The notes under the pieces are model-generated. The model made no database searches. It was given only the letters and a program-made list of their open reading frames with translations, and was not told where the DNA came from. Positions 50,507-60,651 of a stretch of 64,000 bases of DNA are shown here, in pieces. The stretch lies in assembly GCA_026545225.1 (NCBI GenBank), contig CM048845.1:81805033-81869032 (forward strand). Reading direction: 5' to 3'. The DNA is from Cornus controversa (Eukaryota; Streptophyta; Magnoliopsida; Cornales; Cornaceae). Numbering within the stretch: the first letter of the stretch is position 1; each line of letters opens with the position of its first letter. Made by a program: the position numbers and the translations under genes.

Positions 50507-50820
50507 TGTGACAAACAACCGCGAACCAAGTACAATCACGAAACACGACAGAAAACGAAACAAGCACCACACACAGAATACAAGAATTTATATGATTCGG
50601 CGATGTGCCTACGTACATGACGAAATTCCAGCAAAAGTTTTCACTATGCGAAAATTAGGAGATTACAAGTTTCAACCCCAAACCCTATCTCTCTCTTTTT
50701 GCTATTTACAGTGTTTTCTCTCTTAATCCCACTAAAAACCCTAGATGTCCTTATACTGGGCTACAATAGAGTCCTAATTAGGGTTCAAAATCGGACCGAG
50801 ATAAAATTTGGGCCACAACA
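50507..50820 (-). repeat. 3' LTR of a truncated Copia element
   Basis: On + it starts TGTGACAAAC and ends GGGCCACAACA. The adjacent - strand purine tract AAGGTGGAGAT (about 50828-50838) is the expected Copia polypurine tract. ACTAT (50502-50506) is a candidate target duplication; its partner would be beyond the window. Confidence 0.8.
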
Positions 50821-50906
50821 TAATAAATCTCCACCTTGGCTCGAATTCCACCAAGCTTTGCAATCCCAACTACTCCTTTCGCCTCCTTCGCATGCCCTTA
50901 AGGGCC

Positions 50907-52319
50907 TCAATAAATGCAAACACAAATCAAGCCCAAACAGTGTATGAACTTGATAGTAGGAATGACCTCAGTCATCATATCTACCGAATTCTCTGCTGTC
51001 CCAATCTTCCTCACTGTAGCACCCTGTGCAATCACATCTATGATGAAGTGCAACCTGACATCAATATGCTTGGTCCTCTCATTGAACATCTGATTTTTAG
51101 TCAGATGTATAACACTTTGACTGTCATAAAACACAGTCAAATCATCCTACTGCCAGCCTAGATCACTAACTAAACCTCTAAGCCATATAGCTCACTACCT
51201 CTATGGCTGCCATGTATTCAGCCTTTATAGTAGACAATGCAACTGTAGACTGCAAAGTCGCCTTCTAATTGATCACACTCCTACAAGAGTAAAGACATAC
51301 TCTGTCAAGGACCTCCTATCAAGATCTTTAGCATAGTCCGAATCAACATATCCAACAACACTCCTAAACGTGTCATTGCCTCTGTCATAGACTAATCCAA
51401 CATCTGCAGTGCCCGGCAAGTACCGCAATATCCATTTCACAACTTGCCAATGGACTTTCCCAAGTCTATCCATGTATCTGCTCACTACACTAATCGCATG
51501 TGAAATGTCTGGCCTATTGCACACCATAGCATACATGATGCTACCACCTGCACTAGCATAAGGAACACAAGACGTGCTCCACCTCCTCGATTTGTGTTGA
51601 CTATTATGTCGAAAGTCTAAAATGGGCTGCCAATGGAGTACTCACAGGCTTTGATGTTTGCATAACGAAGCATTCCAGCGCATGCTCAATGTATTTCTTC
51701 TGTGAAAAATACAATATGTCCGCTCCTCTGTCCTTGTAAATCTCCATACCCAAAATCCTCTTCGCGGCACCTAGATCTTTCATCTCAAATTCACCACTAA
51801 GTTGAGCCTTCAATATGTTGATTTCTAAGATGTTTCTGCAAGCTATCAGCATGTCATCAACATAGAGCAACAAGTACAAATACGAACCATCTGAGAGTCT
51901 CCTGTGATACACACAATTGTTGAACTCACTTCTATAGCAGCCACTCCAACCATAAAGGTGTCGAATTGCTTATACCACTCTCTAGGTGACTCTTCAACCC
52001 ATACAAGGACTTCTTCAGTAGGGAAACACGGTCTTCTTTTTACAAAATCTTAAACCACTCAAGCTGATGTATATAAATTTACTCTTCCAACTCTTTATGC
52101 AAGAACGCAATCTTGACATCAAGCTGCTCAAGCTCCAAGTCATATAGAGCAACCATAGAAAGTAACACCCTGATTGAGTTATGTTTCCCTACAGGAGAAA
52201 AAACTTCATTGAAGTCGACCCATTCCCTCTGTATATAGCTCTTTGCTACCAAGCTTGCCCCATTTACAGCCCACAATCTTCTGGCTCTTAGGCTTCTCGA
52301 CTAACTCTTAAGTCTGTGA
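50907..52319 (-). pseudogene. Copia RT-RNase H pseudogene, 5'-truncated
   Basis: From the 5' side: VAKSYIQREWVDFNEVFSPV with LEQLDVKIAFLHKELEE (RT, from 52276), YLLLYVDDMLIACRN and FEMKDLGAAKRILGMEIYKD (51912-51604), then RPDISHAISVVSRYM and VVKWILRYLPGTA (51536-51273), and RNase H VFYDSQSVIHLTKN..RTKHIDVRLHFI (51140-50907). Frameshifts and stops separate the parts. Everything upstream of RT is missing where the Gypsy LTR begins at 52320. Confidence 0.88.
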
Positions 52320-52674
52320 TGTAGGATAGTTTTAGTAGGTTTCATATTATATATATCTATATATATATTTAATGTTTTTTTTAGAGAGAGTTTAATTTTG
52401 GGTACTAATTTTCTTTTATTTTAGTTTCGTTTTGCAAATAGATTTATTTTTTCTGTTAGGATTAGGATTTCTACAAGTTTCCTTTTGTTTTTAGGTTTCC
52501 TAGTGCTATTAGGTTTATGATTTTTGTACTATAAATATATGTATTGCCATAGGGTAGAAATCAATCAATCAATTTATCAATAATATACCAATTGCTTTGC
52601 AATTTTCTTTAACTTTGTGGATTCAAAGTTGTTTACTTGTTTGTGCTCGAATGTTCATAGCTTCCGCTCCATCA
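52320..52674 (+). repeat. 5' LTR of a Gypsy-type fragment
   Basis: Starts TGTAGGATAG and ends CTCCATCA. TATAAATA at 52530-52537 is a plausible LTR promoter. Just after the end, TTGGTATCAAA resembles a diverged tRNA-Met primer binding site. TGTGA (52315-52319) is the candidate target duplication. Confidence 0.7.
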
Positions 52675-52779
52675 GTTGGTATCAAATTTTTGATTTACCT
52701 TGATTTGATGGCAATTGGTTGTTTTGGTAGCACCCACTTTGTTAACAATGATCACAGAGTGAAGGCCCCTTGGGCAACC

Positions 52780-53457
52780 ATGCAATCTCGGGAACAACAA
52801 TTTGGACGGATGGAACGCATGTTGCAGGATTTCCAACAAGCTGTCGCTAGACTTGGGATTGCTGGCAAACAGGCCTGTGAACTAGTTCGGGTTCGTGCCA
52901 ACGATGTTTCTCGCGGCCAACTGAACATGGGAGATGTTCCTATATATCCGCGTAGGCCTCCAGCCTATGAGGATTATTTCGATGATGAAGAGTTTGGATT
53001 CAGAGGAGTTACGATTGATCGATGTGGACGTGACAGAGTCTGTAGATATCCAGACAATCATGAGTTTCAAAGAAAACTTGACCTACTATCTTTTCGTGGA
53101 AGTTTTATTACTGAGGAAGTCTTGGATTGGCTTGAAGAAGTTTAAGAATTTTTTGAGTATTTTGATGTACCCAAAAACAAGCAAGTTCTGCTTGTAGCCT
53201 TCAAGTTTAAAGGATGTATTTCAACTTGGTGGGATCAGACACAAACTAACCGGATGTGGCAAGGAAAATAACGTGTGCGATCGTGGTATAAGATGAAAAG
53301 GTGGATAAAAGCTAAATTCCTACCCCCAAATTATGAACAGATGATCTACAACAAATATCAGAATTGTAAGAAAGAAAGTTGGTTTGTCAATGAATGCACA
53401 AAGGAGTTTGATGGTAATTTTGTTGAAGCAACGAGTGATTTTATTGAGATGGATTAG
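52780..53457 (+). pseudogene. Ty3/Gypsy gag pseudogene fragment
   Basis: The frame MQSREQQFGRMERMLQDFQQ leads to PDNHEFQRKLDLLSFRG and EEVLDWLEEV. After a stop it continues with EFFEYFDVPKNKQ, FKFKGCISTWWDQ, RSWYKMKRWIKAKFLPPNYE and NKYQNCKK, typical of the Gypsy gag core. It carries at least two in-frame stops and is cut short by the start of the Tat element near 53.5 kb. No pol part is seen. Confidence 0.8.
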
Positions 53458-53499
53458 AAGCAAAATTCTGTTGTTTTGCCTCTTGTAATTGAAGAGAAT

Positions 53500-54631
53500 G
53501 AAATTGTGTGGATAAGTACATTACAGAGCAAGGAAAGAAGGAATGGGACAGGAAGTATACATAGACCCACGCGGGGGCATCCTCCCCGCGTATGGGATAA
53601 TCCCGCGGGGGACATGCACCCGCGTGGTTAACCCATGCGCGGGCAGCATCTCCCCGCGCAGGGTCAGCCTTTTCCCGCGGAGGGATGGTCCTTTCCCCGC
53701 GTAGGGATATTTACATAAAAGGAATTCTTATTCCCCAGGAAGGGGTTAGCAAAGCATACAAGAGCACAGGGAGTGAGAAGATTGGGGGCAATCCTCTCTG
53801 ACGGGCATGTTATGTTTGCTAATTAGATTGTGTTTTCTGGAACCAACTCTGAAAGAAGTATGATTCTATAAAACACTTCTAAATTAACAAACATGGCATA
53901 CTCTCAAGGGTTACAAGGAACCATGGATGAATGGGCCATTGTGTGGCTTAACCAGCCCACAATCCCGAGTGGTTATCCTTGTAGCAGGGGCTATGTAGAT
54001 GACTATTAATTCTTCTCTTCAATATGGAAAGTAATTTGTCGCGACGTTACTTCTAGTATTGAGGAGTGGGAATTAGTATGAGGCTACGGTGTCTCACAGA
54101 CCATTTTAGGCACAGGTACAGGCTGTGATATGGTCTGGGCGATCATGGTGTCATGATAGAGCATATGGCGTCATGGTCCCAGGCGGGAAGGTGGGTTGAG
54201 TGTGGTATGGAGGATTGAGAGGAAGGCTCGTTGGGCCATGGGTATCTAAAGGTTGTGCTAGTGTGACTCTATACGGGCACCATCACAACGTTTCTCGCGG
54301 GTATGACCAAGCCCGCGAGGGGTATAGGCTCATGGTTACAACCGGGAGTGGTAAAGGAAGGGATACGCGGCCAAGTGCCACGTAGGATGACAGCTGTCAT
54401 AAGCCCCATGCCTGAGGTCTATAAATACCCCATGGCGTGGTGACATGTGGATCATTCTGGTGCCCCCTCCCTCTCTGAATCACTCTTGCTTTCTCTCTCT
54501 CCCACCTAGCACCCAGCTCACATTCCTATTATTGTTTCCTGGTTACTTCATCAGCTTGATCCTATTCAGTTCTTACAACTCAGTCCTGTGATAGTCATTC
54601 CTCATAGCAGAACTCTTCTACCTATTTACAA
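53500..54631 (+). repeat. 5' LTR of the Tat-lineage Gypsy element (left edge approximate)
   Basis: The right edge is fixed by the primer binding site at 54633. TATAAATA at 54420-54427 is a good LTR TATA box, giving a leader of about 180-200 bases to the primer site. The left edge lies somewhere at 53.46-53.57 kb; the other LTR is outside the window, so I cannot align them. 53570-53702 is a CCCGCG-rich tract. Confidence 0.65.
53570..53702. repeat. Cluster of CCCGCG/CGCGGG words in the LTR
   Basis: Eight GC-rich words (such as CCCCGCG, CCCGCGGGG, CCCGCGTGG, CCCGCGGAGGG) sit 13-22 bases apart in otherwise mixed DNA. They share a CGCG core and G or C runs on one or both sides. This is the densest cluster of a motif that recurs across the element. 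Confidence 0.85.
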
Positions 54632-54632
54632 T

Positions 54633-54650
54633 TGGCGACTCCACTGGGGA
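54633..54650 (+). promoter_or_regulatory. Primer binding site of the Tat-lineage element
   Basis: TGGCGACTCCACTGGGGA directly follows the LTR. It ends in the TGG complement of a tRNA CCA tail; Ogre/Tat elements are reported to use tRNA-Arg, which may apply. The tRNA identity is not verified. Confidence 0.75.
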
Positions 54651-54664
54651 GGATTGCCTTTCAC

Positions 54665-57600
54665 ATGGCTGGTCAGCAGAATGTTAAGCGGAAAGGGAAG
54701 CAAGCTGCACCAAGTTCTCAGAGAGCTGATCAAAATCCAGATCCGGCCAATCCTGTCAATTCAGGTGTTCCTCAACAAAGGCGTAAAATACAAAGAAGGC
54801 AGAATCCACCAATCACTGTGACTCCTCCACAATCTCAAGATAATATACCCCCAATGATGCTCCAAGTACTAGCAAACATCCAAGAAACTCAAGTGCAGAT
54901 CCTACAGTTTTTGCGAACTCAGCAGTCTAGTCCCAGAACAGAGCGATCACCTGTTCCCGGTCGAGGACAATCACTTCAGATAACAGCTCCGGATGTGACA
55001 GAAAATCCTGGCCGAAAGGAATCTGACAATGATATCCAGCACAATGTTAATGCCTCGTTCGTAACCATTGAGCAATTACAAGCAATTCTTAATTCCAAAA
55101 AGAATACAACTGTTGATATTGAGGTCCCACCGCCTTATGATCCCGCCATATTATTAATGCCATATCCGGAGGGATATTTTTCTCCAAAATTCAGACAGTT
55201 TGACGGTAGGGAAGGAGATGCAAGGGAGCATATCGCGCGATTTGTGGACGCGTTAGGTGCCTACAGAAATGATGAACAGCTTAAGCTCAGGGAATTCTCA
55301 AAATCCCTTACAGGAAGAGCTTACACCTGGTACATGAATTTAGTGCCAGGAACAGTGTTAACTTGGGCAGAAATGCTGGCTAAATTCTACGAAAAATTCT
55401 TCACCACTGAGGAGCGAGTCACAATGCTGTCGTTAACTCGGCACAAGCAAAAGTTGGGCGAAGAAGTAGTCACATATGTCAAACGTTTCCGTGAGATGTC
55501 ATTGGAATGCTTTGAGCCGACCTCAGAAGAGCAACTTATAAAAATATGCGTGGATGGTATGTTGAGAGAGTATCGGGTGCATTTAGTTAATCATGAGATA
55601 AAAACCTTCTCTGGCCTAATGAATAGTGCCAGGCGTTTGGGAGAAATTATTCCACCTCCAGCCAAGGGAAATGTCTTCCCGCGGAGGGCCACTGTTGCGG
55701 CAACTCCGAGTCAGATAAGCAGTAATACAGGGAGAGTCCGACGGCCAGAACCCGCACCTTTGCCATTTGGTATCAAGGAGGCAATATCATTATTGACTCA
55801 GTGGATCAAGGATGGTGTTGTTACCTTACCCGCGGTAGAAAGACTTCCTAGCAGAGAAGAAAAGGCAAAATCGAACTACTGCCCCTTTCACCGAGCTGTA
55901 CGACATTGTCTAACTGATTGCTGGGCATTCAGGGGAATAGTACATAAAAAGATCGCTGAAAAGAGCATAGATATTGCTGGAAACAATGTTGTCAACAATC
56001 CATTCCCTCAGCATGCAGCAACCGTTGGTGTAACTGATCCAATGGATGAAGGAGAATATCAAGCCACGAATACAGATACAGAAGCTCATATACATTGCTT
56101 CTTCAATGATCTTTCAATTCCAGAACAGATCAAGGAATTCTTAATAAATCAGACCGTAGCCGCTTTGGTTCACACTCGCAACGAATCATCTATACAAGAT
56201 GCGACCAAGCAAGGAGAGATTGTCTTTTCAATGGCAGATAAGCAAGTTCCTTTCCCTCACAATCGGCCGCTGTATGTGCCAGTTACAGTCAATGGTCGAG
56301 ATTTAAAAAGAGCTTTCCTTGATAGCGGGGCTTCAGTAAATATCATGCCATTGACCACTTTAAAGGCAATACAATTCCCTTAAGCGAAGATTGTACACCA
56401 ACCTATAAGCGTTACAGCTTTCAATGGGGAACAACAAGCTACAATCGGATATGCAACGGTCGATCTAAAAGTAGGGAAAATCAGAGCCCCTACCAAGTTC
56501 CATGTCATAAAAGGTGAACCATCTTATCAGTTGTTGTTAGGCAGACCTTGGATGCATGCTTACGGGGTGGTCCCATCCTCTTATCATTAAGTTATGAAGG
56601 CTAATTGGGGAAAGGGCACTATGACGCTCCAGGCTTCTAAAGACCCTTTTTGCCCTTCGGAGGCTCATTTTGCCGATGCAATTTTCTTTAATGAATATAC
56701 GGATGAAATGGCCAATGATGAGGTTCAGGCCATTCCACTTCCTAGATGGGAGGAACTACAAGCAAGAGTATCCCCTAAAAGGCCCGCAGAGAAGGAAGTA
56801 AACTGGACTAAGGTAAAAATGGCAGATGGAAGGGTTGTATACAAGTTATGACGGGGCGCGGGGACAGGGCTCCCACCTGAAGCTCGTGTCCCCAATACTG
56901 CCGAGGTTCTCATATGTGCGGATGCCATAAGACTTTCAGAGGAAGATGCTGCAAGTTTTCTAATAGAAGAAGAGCTGGAAGAAGTAGATATTGGAGATGG
57001 GGTCTCTCCGCGGCCCACATTGATCAACAAGAAACTTGATTCAAACTTAAAAATGGCCATTATACAGTTATTGAAAGAGTACCAGGATGTGTTTGCATGG
57101 GCATATGATCAGATGCCCGGACTTGATCCCAACCTAGTTGCTCACCAGCTTAACATAAATCCTTCCGCGGTGCCTGTCAAGCAGAAACAGAGGGCCTATC
57201 GTCCGGATTTGGAGATACGGATCAAAGAAGAAATCCAGAAGCTACTCAAAGCAGGGTTCATAAGACCCACTCAGCATCCCACATGGCTTGCTAACATCGT
57301 GCCTGTACAAAAGAAAAATGGTCAGATTCGGATATGTGTTGATTATCGAGATCTCAACAAGGCTTGTCCAAAAGATGAATTTCCGCTTCCAAATATTGAC
57401 ACAATGGTGGATGCCACGGCAGGTCACGAGTTGTTTTCATTAATGGATGGATTCAGTGGATATAACCAAATAAAGATGGCCCCTGAAGATGCAGAGAAAA
57501 CAGCCTTCCGAACACCAATTGGAAACTTTCATTACACAGTCATGCCCTTCGGATTGAAGAATGCAGGCGCTACTTACCAACGGGCTATGACAGCAATTTT

Positions 57601-60535
57601 TCATGACATGATCCACCATGAAGTAGAAGATTATGTAGATGATTTAGTTGTGAAATCAAAGAAATGCATGGACCACATACGAGATTTAGAGAAGGTTCTC
57701 CGTAGATGCCGTGAATATAACCTGAAGATGAACCCGATGAAGTGTGCCTTCGGTGTCCAACAAGGAAAATTTTTGGGATGTATAGTCCACAGGCAGGGCA
57801 TTGATTTAGATCCCAGCAAGGCTAAAGCAATAATCGAAATGGATCCGCCGCGGACAAGAAAATTATTGCGGGGTTTCATGGGGAAAGTATCATACTTAAG
57901 GCGTTTTATCCCAGCACTGGCAGAAGTGACTCATCCTTTAATCCCGTTAATGAAGGATAAAATTCCTTATGAATGGAGTGCCGAACATCAGGTGGCATTT
58001 GAGAAGGTGAAGGGAATCCTGACATCACCACAGACAATGACGGCTCCGACACCGGGAAAAGGATTGATCATGTATTTGACTTCTACTGAGAAATCTATCG
58101 GTGCTCTGTTGGCCCAGGAACATGAGCAAATGGAAAAACCTGTGTACTATATTAGTAGAGTACTTCGAGGAGCAGAGGTGCGTTATACACCGATAGAAAG
58201 ACACTGTTTATCCCTGGTCTTCGCAGCGCAGAAATTTAGGCACTATCTGTTGGCACATCCAGTTGAATTGATTACAAAGAGCGATCCCGTTAGGTATTTG
58301 TTGTCAAAACCACTGTTGTCAGGAAAATTGGCTCGCTGGTTGCTCGCCCTATCCGAATATCAGATTACATGCTCCAATCCCAAGGCAGTAAAAAGTCAAG
58401 CTCTCGCTGATTTATTGGCTATGTTCCCGCGGGGGGAGTCAGAACCAAATAGCATCTTTGATGTTGCAATTTGTGATGAAATTTCATCGGAAGAAACAGA
58501 TCTTTGGAAATTGGAATTTGATGGATCCTCCACAGAAAGAGGAAATGGTGCTGGCTTCATAATGACCAATGAAAAGACAAAAGAGGAAATTGCTATGTCA
58601 TACAGACTAGACTTCCCTTGTACTAATAACATGGCCGAATATGAGGCGTTGATACTAGGTCTATCCGCAAGCTTGGCAGCAGGAATACAGAAAATGGTGG
58701 TCTACGGTGACTCTAACTTGATAATCAAGCAAATCAGAGGAGAATACTCGGTAAAAGAGCCTCGCCTTGCTACCTATCGGGATATTGTGCAAGAAATGAT
58801 GAAGAATTTTCAATACATAAAATTCGAGCACAAACCCCGAGCAAGTAACAGGCGATCTGATGCATTGGCAACTTTGGGGTCTCAATTGGAATTAAGAGAA
58901 AATATGACAATGGTCAATCTTCTTCGTCGAACTCAGCCCGCGACAATATTTTACGATCACCCAGAAGAGGAAGAAAGTGATTGGAGGAAGACAGTTATAG
59001 AAAAACTCAAACAGTTGGGTGGGGTTAAAGATATGGCATTAGAAAAGCAGTACCAACTGGTTGCTAATAGACTCTATCATCGCGGGCCAGACGGGGTATT
59101 GTCAAGATGTCTCGGGCCCAAAGAGGCTGAAAAAATATTGACAGAAGTACACAAGTCTTCTTGTGAAACGACAGATATTAGCCTGTACCGAAGATTACAA
59201 AGACAAGGGTACTTCTGGCCGACAATGAAAAAAGAGGCAGTAAAAGTACAAGAGGCATGCTCAGGCTGTTGCTGTCTTACTGCGCACACTGAAACAAATT
59301 TTGTTGAGATCTCAGACTGGAGAGACCAATATGTGGAATACTTGCGAGAACAAACTCTACCTAGAGACAAAAAGGAGGCTTTCCGTCTACAAAGAAGAGC
59401 GAAGAGATTTTTTGAGGAAAATGGGGTATTATATCGAAAAGGGTTTAATGGTCGACCTTTGAGATGTTTGAAAGAAGAAGAAGCCCAGGAAGTCCTAAAA
59501 CAAACGCATGATATGGGACATCAAGGAGGACACAAACTCTTCCACCAATTGGTCGCGGCGGGGTATTACTGGCCTACCATGGAAAAAGATTCTTTGGATT
59601 ACACGAAAAAATGTCATATTTGCCAAATCCATGGGTCAATGATAAATGCCCCCGCGGCAAGCTTGCACAGCCTGGTAACTCCATGGCCGTTTCACACTTG
59701 GGCATTGGATATTGTTGGACCAATTACACCGGCATCGCGGGGGTATACATGGCTTTTGGTAGCTACAGAATTATTCTCAAAATGGGTAGAGGCTACTCCA
59801 TTAAAAAAAATTGTGGCAGTTAATGTGGCTAGATTCATAAAGGAAAACATTATTTGCCGATTTGGAATACCAAAGGTATTACTTTCGGACAATGGTACAC
59901 CATTTGTTAACTCAACAGTTAGAGAATTATTGGGCAACTATATGGTGTCCCATCACAGATCAACGCCTTACTATCCAAAGGGGAATGGACAAGCCGAGGC
60001 CAGTAATAAAACACTCATTCGGATTCTAAGTCGTTTGGTTCACGAAAAGCAAAAAGAATGGGTCGAACAGCTACCAATCGCATTATGGGCATATAGAATT
60101 ACTCGGAAAAATTCCATAGGAGAAACACCCTACGCGTTGGTATATGGCGCAGAAGCAGTGCTTCCCGCGGAGCTTCAAATTGAGGCAATAAGATTGGTAG
60201 GGAGGAGCGCAGATACTCAGAGACTAAGCCAATTAGAAGCCCTGGATGAAAGGAGGGAAAAGGCCCAAAACCATCACAAGGTTTATTTGGCAAGTCAGTC
60301 ACGACACTATAACAAGAAAGTACACCCGCGAGAATTTAAAGTTGGAGAATTGGTGCTAAAAGTGGTACCTGCAATTATGAGAGGGCAAGGGGTTCAGAAA
60401 TTTCAACCAAAATGGGAGGGACCTTTTGAAATAAGGGAAGCAAATGAAAGTGGTTATTACAAGCTTGAAGAGTTGGGAACCAATTTTAAGACAGGGCCTA
60501 TAAATGTCAAATGGATAAAGAAATATTTAGCTTAG
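54665..60535 (+). pseudogene. Tat-lineage Ty3/Gypsy gag-pol, one frame with three in-frame stops
   Basis: A single frame from ATG 54665 (MAGQQNVKRKG) to TAA 60535, broken at 56381-56383, 56588-56590 and 56849-56851. Order: gag core (FDGREGDAREHIARFVDAL, WYMNLVPGTVLTWAEM) and a YCPFH..H..C knuckle-like site; protease (FLDSGASVNIM); RT (YVDDLVVKS); Gypsy RNase H (IGALLAQE..YYISRVL..ERHCLSL); a second, archaeal-type RNase H (LEFDGSSTERGNGAG, MAEYEALILGL, VYGDSNLIIKQ). Then come integrase with zinc site (H..H..CHIC) and DDE core (LDIVGP, LSDNGTPF, GQAEASN), and a C-terminal domain (WEGPFEI). Two RNases H mark the Tat clade. From 57020 on, 1171 codons are open. There is no frameshift; the stops separate PR from RT. 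Confidence 0.95.
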
Positions 60536-60651
60536 AAATATTTGTTACTTGTACTACAAAAGAGTTCAATAAAAGTAAAGGAAGTGCAGCTACAATGTAC
60601 TGGTGGATTACAATCCAAAAGCCTGAGTCATCAAAAGAAAAAAAAACAAAG
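60536..60651. other. Convergent gap between pol and the antisense gene
   Basis: Only 116 bases separate the pol stop from the antisense stop codon. Sense and antisense transcripts would overlap in their 3' parts. No clear terminator is seen. Confidence 0.6.

Noticed and set aside
52597-52779. N-terminal part of the 182-aa open frame before the Gypsy gag
   Set aside because: It overlaps the LTR end and primer site, and the track start is not an ATG. Gag similarity starts around MQSREQQFG.
54632-54664. Upstream start of the Tat gag frame at 54632
   Set aside because: That codon is not ATG and overlaps the primer binding site; ATG 54665 is the better start.
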